NCBI GenBank assembly: GCA_026008535.1
Contig: BRKX01000003.1
Location: forward strand, 22,062,001 to 22,126,000
From: Perilla frutescens
Taxonomy: Eukaryota > Streptophyta > Magnoliopsida > Lamiales > Lamiaceae
Reading direction: 5' to 3'
Length of the DNA stretch: 64,000 nucleotides
In this document: positions 11,414 to 23,158 of the stretch, piece after piece
How the letters are laid out: every line of letters begins with the position of its first letter
How positions within the stretch are numbered: position 1 is the first letter of the stretch
The notes under the pieces: model-generated
The model's input: the letters and a program-made list of their open reading frames with translations, nothing else
What the model was told of the DNA's origin: nothing
The model's database searches: none
Program-made: the position numbers and the translations under genes

Positions 11414-13483
11414 ATGACTCGATCCTCACAAAAAGGAAAGTTAGTTTTTGATCCAGAGCCAGAGAGAACTTACCATAAGTTGAGAAAAGCTGCCCGGGAG
11501 TCTATGGAGGCTTCCACATTTGATTCGGGAACATTTGATCTTGATCAATTGTTTAAGGAAAACATGGCCAACAACGGAAATCAAGCTCTCGCAAATGTTG
11601 CTCGACCTGACCCGCCAATAAGAGAGTTGGGTCACCACAGAAATAATCGACCCATTTGCATTGTGCTACCTCTGATTGTAAATAATTCTGAAATAAGGCC
11701 TGGATTTATTCAAGTTTTACCCAAGTTCGGCGATCTACCTGGAGAGAGTGCACACAAGCACCTTGCCGAATTTGATTTAGTTTGCTCTACTCTACGCCCT
11801 CAAGGCTTCTCTGCTGATAATTTGAGATTACTGACTTTTTCTCATACTTTGCAGGGCAAGGCTAGTGATTGGCTGTTTGATCTCCCATCGAGCTCTATTT
11901 CCACTTGGAATGAGTTAGAGGAATAATTCCTACGCAAGTTCTTTCCTGAATCAAGAGCTGCAAACTTAAGGATGGCGATCAGCAGCATTAAGCAGAAGCA
12001 GAATGAGAGCTTGGCCAATTACTGGGAGAGATTCCAATAGTTGTGCCGCAAATGTCCAGACCACGGTTTCTCTGAATATCAATTACTCACTAACTACTTT
12101 TACTGTGGTATGTCAACCTTTGACAGGAAGATTGTTGATGCTGCTAGCGGAGGATCTCTATCCAACAAGACTCTAGCAGAGGTGAAGCAACTCATTATCG
12201 ACATGGTTTCTGGAGGTCAGCAGTATGAAGATGAGGATGATGACAGATACTGGCCTGTAAAAGGAGTTGAGCGAGCAGACAGCTCCGGTGTCAATAAGAA
12301 GATTGATGCGTTGACTTCTCTGGTTCGAGGTCTAGCTTTGGCGCAGATGCAGAACATCCATTGTGGAGTGTGCTCGGAAAATGGCCACTTTACTGATGCT
12401 TGCCCTACTTTGCAAGTTTCTCCAAACGAGCAAGCATGGTATGGATTCGGTGATGCGCAACAAGATGCTCTGAGACGGGAGAATTATGATCCGTACCCGA
12501 ACACATATAACCCAGGTTGGAGGGATCATTCTAATTTTAGATGGAGGCAGCCAGATCAGAAGATGCCAGGAGTTTTACCTCCGAGGCAACCGCAGGGTGG
12601 GCAGTATACCCATACCGATCGTGCTGCACCGAGCATGAGTGAAATTATGAAATGTCTGGAGTAGAGCAGTACACTCGTGAACAGTTTGGCACAGAGCCAG
12701 AAAGCCTTCCAGCAAGAGACACAAGCCGCTCTGGGGAGTATGGGCACACAGATCACCCAACTTGCCACTCAAATCCACCAGATGCAAGCGAATTAGGGAA
12801 AACTCTCATCTCAAACTGAAATGAATCCAAGAGCACATAATTGCTCTGTAACTTTAAGAAGTGAGAATAAGTTAGTCGAATTTGAGACTAAGAAAGAAGA
12901 AATAGAGACGGAAGAGCATGTTGAAGTGCAAAAGAAGGAATCCATTGCAGAGGCAAAACAACATGAAAAATCTCTTCCACCTAAGGTATGTATGGAACCC
13001 AAAGTTTTTAATTCTCAACCTCTTATTTCAACACTTTTTCCTTCCAGGTTGGCTCGAAATAAGAAAGAAGATGATGAAAAAGAGATCCTCGAGCTGTTCA
13101 AGAAGGTACCTTTTGGTGGGCTGACTGAAACCGCTGCAATAACAGAAAAAGATGAGGAGATTCGAGATATCATAATGCAGCTGTATACCACCAGTGAATT
13201 TCCAATTCGGAATATGACAGACCGTATGCCCTTACCGACCAACTCAGAACTGATTTTACCATCTCATGTGAAGGCTCCCGTGCTGAAGCTGAAAGTACTT
13301 CTGGAGCATCTGAAATATGCTTTTCTTGGAGAGCAAGGCACGTTGCCCTTAAACTTCAATAATGATCTTTGCAAAAGGTAAGAAGCAAGATTGGTCGAGC
13401 TTTTGAAGAAGCATAAATGTGCGGGGATGGAAACGATTCCTTTCGATAGGGGTAGATCTGCTACCCCTGAAATTATCTCTTGA
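11414..13483 (+). pseudogene. Gypsy gag and vestigial pol leader, interrupted by stops
   Basis: One frame runs from the ATG at 11414 to the TGA at 13481, broken by TAA/TAG codons near 11924, 12038, 12662, 12794 and 13379. Residues 100-300 match the Retrotrans_gag capsid domain (FGDLPGE, WLFDLP, then a WERF segment). A CCHC zinc knuckle of spacing C-X2-C-X4-H-X4-C lies at 12362-12403. Downstream come a charged linker and SRLARNKKEDDEKEILELFKK, typical of the region before the protease in this clade. A short LPSHVKAPVLKLK...HLKYAFLGE segment follows, which normally sits just before RT. The protease core, RT, RNase H and integrase are absent. The broken frame would not give a full-length Gag. 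Confidence 0.88.
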
Positions 13484-15160
13484 TCGTGTCTTTCATATGT
13501 CGAGCCTTGGACGTTAAATAAGGGTGCTTCTCGGGAGGCAACCCGAGCATTTATTTGCTTTCTGTTTTTTTTATTATTATTGTTAAAAAAAAAAGTTCTA
13601 GTGCAGCCTTCTAGTGCAGGTTCTTTTTTCTAACGCTGCTTCTACCCTTACCGAGCTTAAAGAGTTTTTTTTATCAAACATATGCCGAGCTGGGCGAGCC
13701 GAATTGAGCAGGCTGTCATCCACGTCTCCTGCTCTCCATAATTGTCATAATTTGCTCGTTCTACCCTCTCTACTTAGTTTGTTTTCCTTTATGCTTTTCT
13801 ATTTTGATTTGTGTCACTCCCCTTTTCTGCACAGTGAGGACACTGTGTTGTCTAAGTATGGGGGGGAGAGTAATTATTTTTCTGATTTATGCAACAAGTA
13901 AAAAAAAAATCTTATGTTCGTGTGTTTCTGTAGTTTTGGTATGTCAAATCATTGGCTTACTTGAGACGGATTGCATGATAAGAAAGAGCATGATATGGGA
14001 TTGGTCTTGAGTGGATGGTTTATCTCTTGTGATTAAAATGTGCACATGCTTGTATGTATTCTTGAATGAGGAAATATGCATAATTTAATCAAATTTGTTG
14101 AAGCTTACTATATTGTGAGAATTGAGCCTGATGAGCATTATATATGAGAAAGCTCGATTTATTTTCTTGCTGAGTGTATCGTACTTGAATGTTGGATTTC
14201 TGATTTGCCCAGTTGCCATAGTCACGCCGCTTTTGAGTTTCTTTGCATGAAAATGATTAAGGCATTTAGGGTTACCCATTACTTTGGCTTAAAAAATTAT
14301 CCATGACCTTCATTGTCCATTAGTGAGCCCGTTGTGCCTAGTCCATTTATTCTTGATTATAAATAGCCACTAAATAATTAAGCCTTAGCCTTTTGGCCTG
14401 CTCTTGTCCCCTGAAAACATGTAAGTGTGTTTTGTGTTGAAATGAGTTTAAGGTTTGCTTGAAGATATTGGTGTTGGAGAGTTGATGAATGTGTATATGT
14501 CTCTGTTCTATTTCAAAAAAAAAGAATAAAAGAAAAAAAAAGAAGAAAAAAATGAGAAAAGAAAAAAATAAGGAATAGAAGGAGCATGAAAAAAAAGGGC
14601 TATGCCTAATTGTTGTCATTTATTTTGTTGCCCTGTATTATTGGAAGCCAGCACTCAATTGGTTTTTGTTGATTTATTTGGAAAGTTGCAGACAAGCTTG
14701 GTGAATGTATTTGATATGCTTACATGTTTTCAATTATTTGAGCCATTTCATCCTTTTTATCCTACCTATGCACCCTAACCCCGTTACAACCCGTGTGAAA
14801 AGACCTTTTGATTTGTGTATAGATCTCATTTGCATGATAGAGATTTTGACATATGGGCAAGTTTATGTTTCAAGGCATCAAGTACGATTTGTGTGAATTA
14901 AATTCTGTCCTTATTGTCTTTTGAGAGAACTTGAGCGAATCTTGGTGAGGCATGATTGGTTTTGCATATTTTTGACTTGAATGAAAAGCATGTGTACAGT
15001 TTTATGAAACAAGAGATTGGGTTGTGGTCTGTGGATGATTGTGTCTTGCCTCCGACTTTGAATGTTTTCCATTGAAGTTTGCCAATGATTGTCTTGTCGT
15101 CTTTAAGTTTTTCTTGAGTCTGTCTTTTGATTAGTTATGCTCGAGGACGAGCATTGTCTA
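13484..15160 (+). other. Non-coding 3' region of the Gypsy element
   Basis: This 1.7-kb interior has no env-like frame. It holds 'GGGAGGCAACCC' at about 13535, a hallmark of the post-pol region in Athila/Tat elements. An internal polypurine-like motif (TCTAAGTATGGGGGGGAGAG) lies at about 13851, and a ~90-base A/G-only style tract at about 14512-14600. Short predicted ORFs here have no domain. Confidence 0.75.
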
Positions 15161-15173
15161 AGTGTGGGGAGTT
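15161..15173 (+). promoter_or_regulatory. Polypurine tract of the Gypsy element
   Basis: AGTGTGGGGAGTT directly precedes the TG of the 3' LTR. The form is the usual one for Athila/Tat plus-strand priming. Confidence 0.8.
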
Positions 15174-16541
15174 TGATTAGGTTGTTATTTTGTATATATT
15201 TTGAGTCATTTTTTGTATATTTTTGCAGTGTTACTCACCCCATGGTCAAGTTTTGTGGAAGAATTATGTCTTGTGGTTTATTTCAGGTGGTTGACATGGA
15301 AGTGGAGATAATGGCATTGTTTTGGAGGTTTTGGACGCAGTTGGATTGAAGAAAAGCTGAAGAGTCTAGAAAGCAGTCGGTATGGGCATACCGACTGATG
15401 GATTATGCGAGTATTTGGGCTGGAGATAATGGATCTGCACCTGCTGTGGGCCATGGATGAAATTTGGGTTGTTTTTATTACTTTAGGACTTTATTTTTAT
15501 TATTTTCCTAGTTGGATTAGGATTAGATATCTTTTATTAATTAATTAGTTAAGGATTTGGATAAAAAGACTTCTAGATCGAGTAGGACTCTATCCATTAG
15601 CAGTAGAAATTAATTCCAAACGCTAGACACAGAAAAGGACGCTAGAAACAATAGGAGGACGTGATTTTTCTCTGCAGATTTCACAATTCAATTTCATTCA
15701 TTCTTTATTTCTTCATCGTTCTTTCTATCAATTAATTTCTGAAGTGCCAATTCAATTACGAATTCAAGCTAAGCGCGTTCTATTCCGGTGAAGATTAACG
15801 AATCCCTGGCGTATTTATTCTGTGAGATCTAATTTGTTCTTATACTTTAATTATATGAATGCATCTGTGATTCTCTATGTTTAAAGTTGTTAATTATTTC
15901 GACTCTGCTAGGTAGGTGCACATATTTAGTAGATCGGAATTAATTAGTAGCCAATTAAATCGGTCATCCGTAATTGTGGTTTAGGTTTAATTAGTGGTAC
16001 AACGATTCTTCAGAATCGAGGGAAGATCGGTCTTAATTCGATAGTCCTGTGTCAGAGTCTGTTGGTTTTGAATCGGGTTTCTCTAGTGCATAAAGCTGTC
16101 GGCTCATTAAATCTATAGAGTGTCTCTTACGGTTGTCAGTCGATTAGAGAAATAATTAGTGAAGTGTCTTCCTAATTATCGAGAAGCTAAGGAGAAATTA
16201 GGCTGCGTCAGAAGTGTCTTCGGTGGCTATAACTGGTTCGTATTCATTAGTTAAAGTTATTATTGCGTCAATGATCGGAATAATTAAGCTAGGGTGGAGT
16301 TAATTAGAAGCCGGAATACCTTTTTAATCTGTGAAGAAATCTACTCTCTGTTTAATTGCTTTTATTTTCATTTTTTACATTATAACAAAGAAATTCGTTC
16401 GTAAGGTTTGGTTACTTGCAGACTAAAGTGTTAGATAATTCTCACCGGTCCTTTGGGAGACGATCTTGCTTGCCACTATTCTGGGTAGTGTGGGCATACC
16501 GACTGCGTGTTGGATTATTTTTGGTGAAAAACGACGCACCA
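15174..16541 (+). repeat. 3' LTR of the Gypsy element
   Basis: It starts TGATTAGGTTG and ends CGACGCACCA, followed by the TSD GTTCC. Its length equals that of the 5' LTR exactly. Confidence 0.93.
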
Positions 16542-16546
16542 GTTCC

Positions 16547-17366
16547 ATTGAATATTTCATCCCAACTTCGTTGGTCGACTTCGAGCAGATGGTGTTTCGA
16601 TGATGCAAGCGGAGAAGTTGGAAGACTTTTGTGACAATTTCAAGTATCAATGTTTTTTTTTCTCAATGAAAACTACATTGGATGTTAAAATATTTTAATG
16701 TAGGCATATGCACAACAACTGTTTGTCGAAAGTTCTCAATGGATATCTGTTTAAAGCAATGTGTATGGTTCTAGAACATATTTTGCATAGATGTATTTTT
16801 ATATTTTTGTATTTCTGAACTATTGTTTTAAATTGAAAACATGGGTATATTATATGTTTGTGAACTACAACAGATTCATTGTTCTATTTGAATTTCCATT
16901 TTGAAAATGTTACTTGGTGCAACAAAGAAATTACTACACTTACCTTTTTTTCCAAAAAAATGATCAGAAAAGAGAAAAAGAAAGCACATTCCTCTTTCAA
17001 GACATAATAACAATGCTTTGAACAATCTAGATGAAGATAATTTAAACTATTCATTAGAATCCATTGTCCGAACAAAACTTCTCCACAAAGACTATATATT
17101 TCCTTCATAGTCTAAGATCAAAAACTATGTCCTTGACTAGTAAGATCAAAATATGTGAAAGAGACATACAAAAACTATTATCTCCTTAACTGGTAAGATC
17201 AAAATATGTGAAGGAAACATACAAAAACTACTATCTCCTTGATTGGTAAGATCAAAATATGTGAATGACTATACAAAAAGTTATGTCATTGACTAGTAAG
17301 ATCATATTGTTGATAAGAATGCCCAAATGGATGTGATAATACTCAAGCTTGAATGTTTCCACCACC
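16547..17366. repeat. Gene-free stretch with a ~53-bp tandem repeat
   Basis: At about 17112-17312 there are three to four head-to-tail units, each starting TAAGATCAAAATATGTGAA and containing ACATACAAAAACTA and a CTTGACTGG-like end. The rest is AT-rich, and no gene was recognised. Confidence 0.6.
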
Positions 17367-19763
17367 TTACATAAGATAATGATAGTATGGATGGGCTTGA
17401 CTGATCTCAAACTGGGCGAAAAACGATAAAATTTGAGGCGGGGTAGTATGACTTGTTTCTTGTGAATGTTGAATATGAGTAGTTTCTTTTGAGCATTGTC
17501 TCTTTCGTTTGGTGGTTTTCACATCTATAATTTAAAACAAATGTTAGTATATTTTAGACAAAATTACTTGACAGATTCAAAATTGTAAAACTTACTTGAA
17601 CAATGCAACTTTTCTTTTTCTTTTTCCTTCTCCTTTTCTTTTTCCTCTTTTGCTCCTTTCCCAATGGCATACAATGCGAGAATTAGTAATTCCTCTTGTC
17701 TTGGCATATCGAGGATTCTATATATGCACATCATCTTCAACAATCAAAGAATCAGACACATTGTGATTGAAATATTGATCAACTTTAGCATTTTTCAATA
17801 AAGCATCCAATTGGTGTCTTCCAGCTTCACGAATTCCACTCAAAATATCTTTAGCCTCTTTATTTCCTTTGCATTTCATGGTAAGATCATACATTTACCT
17901 TATTATTTGATTCATAAACACCATGTCAAATGTATCATTGTTTGTACATAAAATTTCACCAACCTCATTCAGTACCCTGTTCTTGGCATTTTTCATCCAC
18001 CTTCTCTTCATGTAAGGTTTTGGTATCACATTCACATCAAAATAATTCATTACTTTCAATGCATGCCTACATAAAATTCTCGTAGTCTCAAACTTGTGAC
18101 AACTACACTTTATTGCATAATTCCGTTTATCAAACACCACTTGTTTAATTGTTAAGCTGTCATCAAAAGATTTCACTTTGAATTCAATCAAATGATCATC
18201 ATAAGAAAATGGCTCCCCAACAAATGATGTGCTCATGCATTTGACCATCACTAACTCAAAAATATTGAAAATGTTGAATGTATATATATTAGTAACTTGA
18301 TAAATTAATGGATTATCTTTTAGAAGTGATGAAGGTCTCCCTTGCTAACAACAAGTATCCTCAAAAGACTCAGTTATACGCCAACAATTTAGAGTTTTCT
18401 CAATATTTAGGACAAAATCATACAATGTAATACAATTGATGCCAACTTTCAAAGCTAAATTGGTAGCTAATAAACCAGTACTAAACTTGTCATTTCTAAA
18501 AACAGTAGCCCATTTACACCGTATTTTATACATGTTGTTTAACCATTTATGATCACTCAAATCAAATTTATCAATCATCAATCTCCATGTAGTCTCAAAC
18601 TCTTCTACAGAATCACATCTACTCATACACTGATGCCACAATTGTTTCAACATTCAATCACCATTTAAATTCCCCAAGTGTGAAGGAGCATTCTGATTGA
18701 TATGCCATTGAAACAGACGATGTTGAGCTTCTGGAAACACTGTTTCAATGGCATTTATCATTGCTTGACATTGATCACTAAAGATTGTTTCAGGTTGCTT
18801 TCCATTCATAGCATCAAGAAATGTACTAAAGAACCATTCAAATGAAGACTCTGTTTCATCAGACATGAAAGCCAAAACCAAACATAACATTCTGCTTGTG
18901 TTGATTTATCCCAACAAAAGGTGCATAAACTAGATTGTACTTATATGTTCTGTATGTAGTATCAACTGATATAACATCACCAAAATACTCATAATCAACC
19001 AAATATCTGTGATCTCTAAAAAAGAAATTCATCACCATGTCATCATCATCCACTTGAACATTCCAATAAAAGTGTGGTTCTTTATTCAACTTATTTATAA
19101 AAAAATGAATCAATGTAGAAGCATCACCATTTTCAACTTTTGTATGTATTTTCAAACGATCAAGATAATTATATGCATCTTTTCTTGTAAATCCCAAATA
19201 TTGTGGCCCTTGTGCTTCATTTTCCATGTATGAAACAACATTGACCACACCTATTCCAACATTCACCATAGCTTTCAATGTCAAACTTTTAGCACATGAA
19301 ATATTGCGTGATGATCTCAATAGATGTGTGTGATCAGACCTAACCATTTCATGATTATGCTCTTTGATAAAGCTACCCACCTTCTAGTGCCCCCTCTTTC
19401 TATATTAATCTTGAATCTTGCTTGGCAATTTGTTCTATTGGATAGCTTCTGGTATTTTGGAATTTTATCTTTTGATTTTTTCTCGTCTTTTTTCCCTTCA
19501 CAAGAATACTCAAACTCTTTTGACTGCAGTCCACTAGTTCGAGAAAAATAACGTTAATCGTTTTTTCTAACATTAAAGCCTTTAGCATGAGCATAAGAGC
19601 ATTACAATAAATATACATCATCCACACTTGTCATAATTTCCCCAACTGCTAACTTACTCTCCAATTGGTCAACAAAAGATAGATCAGTTAGTACCTCGCT
19701 CTTGTCAAGTTGGATCAATGCTAATTCTTCTACTCCTCATTGCTCATTTGACATATTCGTCAT
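17367..19763 (-). pseudogene. FAR1/FHY3-related (FRS) gene, MULE-transposase-derived, disrupted
   Basis: Read on the minus strand, the order is that of FRS proteins. An N-terminal FAR1 DNA-binding region (YAHAKGFNVRKN, then KEHNHEM) comes first. The MULE transposase domain follows (DVISVDTTYRTYKYNLVYAP at about 18960, then FSDQCQAMINAI and HRLFQWHINQNA). A SWIM zinc finger follows (CSCHKFETTRILCRHALKV at about 18075) with a C-terminal tail. These proteins are plant transcription factors domesticated from Mutator-like transposases. Visible breaks are a stop early in the N-terminus, stops near 19598-19600 and 19550, a frameshift near 19380, one extra base in a T run near 18870, a TGA near 18655, a TAA near 17897 and a TAG near 17728. 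The 3' end may include a small further exon (17367-17524) after a GTAAG donor at 17591-17595, but the frame does not join cleanly. It could be a dead host gene or a degenerate autonomous MULE; no terminal repeats were seen. Confidence 0.85.
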
Positions 19764-21257
19764 ATCACCATAATTTTCATTATCTTAAATTAATAATTTT
19801 ATCTATTAGGCACTATTTAATAAAATGTTACAATTTGTATAATAAATATAAAAAAAATACAACCTGCACTTTCGAATAAGTTTCCTGAGTATAATATATT
19901 ATGGGATGTGTTTTCTTCCAAAATATTTCATAAGTGCCCTATAAAAAAAAGCAAGTTCGGATTAATATTTATAGACTAATATTGACATTAGTAAATCACG
20001 ATTTCATAACCATTTGCCAAAAAGATATTTGTGAAGTGTTAAACACCAAATCATACTAGCATGATTCACAAAATATGAATCTCTTAGTCAACTACCACTA
20101 AATCACAATACTTGTGATAATTAAAAAATATGTTATTGCAGATTGTATTAAATTTGTAAAATACATGTAGTTTGTCAATTGTCATATTTAAACTGTTAAA
20201 TAGTTAGAAGTAGATGGTTGGGTGGTGCATAGGTGGTTATGGCCCTTTTGAATCAAATCCTGAACCTTCTTTTTTTTTCTCAATCAACAACTTTTATTAT
20301 TTTACTTAGATTGTTCAATTTTTTTTTCTCGATGGTAGATATAGCGGGTGAAGATGGCGGAAGGGAAGGCAACCAATCGAAGAAGAATCGATATTTTCTT
20401 GGCAAGACATTGAAGAACATATATTTTGTTTTCTTTAAGCCCAATCACCAAATGACATCATTTTTGCTAAGGTGGAAAAACATTTTACATCTCATTTCAC
20501 TCGCAAAAATCCAATATGACATGTCAGCAATCCAATGCCAAAAATGGAATCCGATGATATTTTTGCAAAAAATTGAAAAATAGTTATTTTTTGGCATTCT
20601 TTCAAGTTCATGATATTTTTAGAAAATTGACCAAATTTCAGTACATAAATTTATATTTGGCCAAAAAAAATTATATTTGGATATTTTAAATTTTTTTAGA
20701 ATTAGATCCTTCAAAGTAACAAGTTCTTGGATACCATGAACAAATATCAAGCCTCGAGGACAACAAAGTACAAGGATCCAATTAAAAAAAATTAGAGACC
20801 CAACTATGCATTTTGCCTATAGATATCATAAATATGTTGTATAATTTGTAGAATTGATTTCAATTATAAATAAATGAACATCATGATACATAACAAAATA
20901 TTCCAAGTTTCATTGTGGACATCCAAAGTGTGGACACTATTTTTTTAAAAAGAGAGACGATTCAAGTTCGAGATTCATCACTCTCCCATCCCCCTACTAA
21001 AAAAATATAAGTATTCCGAAATTTGTATTTTTTAAGTTTTATATTATATTTTTTTTGTCATGATGTTGTATCAAAACATCATTGTACAATCATTATTATC
21101 ATATTAAATTGCTCAATATTAAAAAAATTTAAAATATTATATCCGGTGCATCACACTGGTGGAATACTAGTTGTAATTGTATCAACAAAATATGAATGTG
21201 AAAGAAGAGAAATGTTAGGTCACACACGAGGACTCACTTGTGGTTATATGGATATAT
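19764..21257. other. Gene-free AT-rich stretch
   Basis: No supported coding region. A 116-codon frame at 20233-20583 is dominated by Phe/Leu/Ile from AT-rich DNA, has no domain, and I do not regard it as a gene. Confidence 0.5.
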
Positions 21258-23158
21258 AACATGCGAGCTGATATATTTGTATAATGGAATAAATAGCAAA
21301 TCTTCTGGTAAATATTTTGCTATTTATGGCAACTACCTAAATTTTGAAAACCCTCAAATCTCAGCGGCTTGATCAAAAAGTGAAAGTCCAGGTGTACGGC
21401 TGAGATGCATGCATCATTTATTCAGCTGATTTGCCATCAAATCACATAGCTGATCAGCCAGAAACACTCTATTGCTATGGTTAAATGCATGCAAAATTAC
21501 TACTTTATAAGCAGCGGAGAAGATGGAATGCTTAACTCAATTATCAAACACATTCCTTCTCCTTGTCTTCCCATACTTATCCAAGCTCCTTTCTTATCTC
21601 ATCTTTCATAAAAAAAAATGGCACTCCCATTCCATTCGATGAATATCAAGCTTCTTTTAAAGAAGCTTAGAAAGGATAAGTATCTCGACCGAGAGATGCA
21701 TAAACTAGGGTTCTCCACCAAGATGGAACTGTGGGATGGCTGGAAGCTACTGCACGTTACCCATCGAGACTTTTCAAACAATTTGAAAGACAGTCTCTCT
21801 TCAGTGGTTGTCCAAATCATGGACATTGTGATGCACAGCCTGCTTGGAAACATCACAAACAATCAGTTTAATGACAATACCGCTCACCTCATGGCCGCCA
21901 TATATTTTGGATGCAAGGCTAATTGGGCATCCTTCATATTGGCGCAGCTTCAAATACATGTGAAGCGTGTTGAGATCGATCTACTATTTGGCACATTCAA
22001 AGCCAAGTTAAGGTTCGCTAATCGACTCAGTCACATCATTCAGGAGCAGATTGACACAACCATTCCTGGCGGACTATACTTTGCCAGAAGAGATCTCCTT
22101 CCTATAAACTACATCCACAGAGAATATCGTGGAGTAACTGATCGCTCTAGGAAGTCGAGACTACAGCTGATGGAGGACCACAGCCCAGCTAAAGGAAAAG
22201 AGCCGCTCTTTGAAGCTGAACCTCCAGCTAACACAGATCAATCTATGACTGATAGTGACTCCTTCACTTATCTAAGTGATAAGTCCACTGCCCCTACAAT
22301 CAGCGAGCCTCCATCTCTCGCTCTTCCAGACAATTTGGAAGAAGGCTTCAATGCAAGCCTTAACCATCAGCTGAAGAGTTGTTTTGGTCTCATTGGGGAT
22401 CTCAATCCCTTTTTCTTCGAACACCTTCGAAGATATCTCAAGTATCACCTATGGAGATTTCAAGTGGATGATGCCACAATGTTGTACATGGCCAACAAGA
22501 GAGGCAACTCATTCTGGATCGAGGAAGGAAAATGAAGCAGGAGTTGGATGAACTATCCACTCAGTACACCTCCATCTGTCTCAGAGATCATGGATTCCAT
22601 GATCAAGAGATTTCAAACCTCGGTGCCTCATGATGCACCCCTTCCCAACCATGAGCCCTCAAACTCATCCACGACTCTTCTTCATGAGAAAATACTCTTC
22701 ACCATCGCGGACGAGCCACTTCTCGACCTTGCATCAGCCTTTTTAATTAGGCAAGATCCCTTCTCTCTCTCTCTCTGATCTTGCCCAACTGATGCCAACT
22801 GAGGAGACTTACTCATGGTTTTCCACTCCCATACCTGCACCCTAAGCTCTCTAAGTCACCGATGATCTACTAGACACTTCTTTCTCTCTTGCGCCATAAT
22901 TTTCATTGCCATTCCATGAATTCCATCAGCTTGCTCATGCTTATGCACATTCTCTGATACCTTGATAATCATGCTCTGATAGTTCAAAATGAAAGTATGT
23001 TTAAAATGAAAATATGCTCTGATACTTGAATTTCTGCTCTAACTTGCTCTGATATCAAGCTTTGCCTATAAGCGAACTACAGCACGTCTCTCAGACGAAC
23101 ATTTGCAATTTTTTCATCATCATTGACAAGGTTTTGACATCATCAAAAAGGAGGAAAT
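21258..23158 (+). mobile_element. Unit A: 5'-truncated 3' part of a Sirevirus-like Copia element
   Basis: From about 21260 the sequence aligns with 38190-40651 of unit B: same leader (ATAAATAGCAAA, TTTGCTATTTATGGCAAC), same accessory ORF and same 3' non-coding tail with repeated GCTCTGATA words. It ends in the same polypurine region (AAAAAGGAGGAAAT) directly against LTR1. Unit A has no gag-pol and no LTR on its left. LTR1 therefore serves as the 3' end of A and the 5' end of B, as expected from LTR-LTR recombination. Confidence 0.75.
21618..22778 (+). pseudogene. Accessory ORF of unit A (third-copy type, internally deleted)
   Basis: The frame is 305 codons to a TGA at 22533-22535, then continues in the same frame to 22778. 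It is a paralogue of the ORF at 38541. The two share the start (KSLVSKLKKDK-like), the block with GCKANWASFILAQL, HLRRYLKYHLWRFQVDDATM and the Phe-Trp-Ile-Glu-Glu motif. Relative to 38541 it lacks roughly 100 residues after position 33, including the EFYHNA region, apparently an in-frame deletion. A CT microsatellite at about 22760-22780 shifts the frame. I do not know its function; it belongs to the plant transposon-associated protein family best described as 'putative plant transposon protein' (PF20167-like, from memory). Confidence 0.65.

Larger units (their letters stand above)
9948..16541 (+). mobile_element. Ty3/Gypsy (Athila/Tat-like) LTR retrotransposon lacking pol
   Basis: The 6,594-bp element has two LTRs of exactly 1,368 bp, a perfect 5-bp duplication, a tRNA-Asp primer-binding site, a gag frame and a polypurine tract. 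The interior is only 3,858 bp and contains no reverse transcriptase, RNase H or integrase. The frame passes from gag through a post-gag linker to a short segment that normally precedes RT, then stops. The copy is therefore a deletion derivative that could only have moved using enzymes from a relative. By eye, the LTRs differ at roughly 35-40 positions, with no length difference. Confidence 0.92.

Noticed and set aside
14512..14600. Purine tract as a protein-coding Lys/Glu-rich exon
   Set aside because: It sits in the non-coding 3' region of the Gypsy element, where such A/G tracts are common, and has no open frame context.
20233..20583. 116-codon ORF
   Set aside because: Phe/Leu/Ile-rich translation of AT-rich DNA; no domain or promoter.
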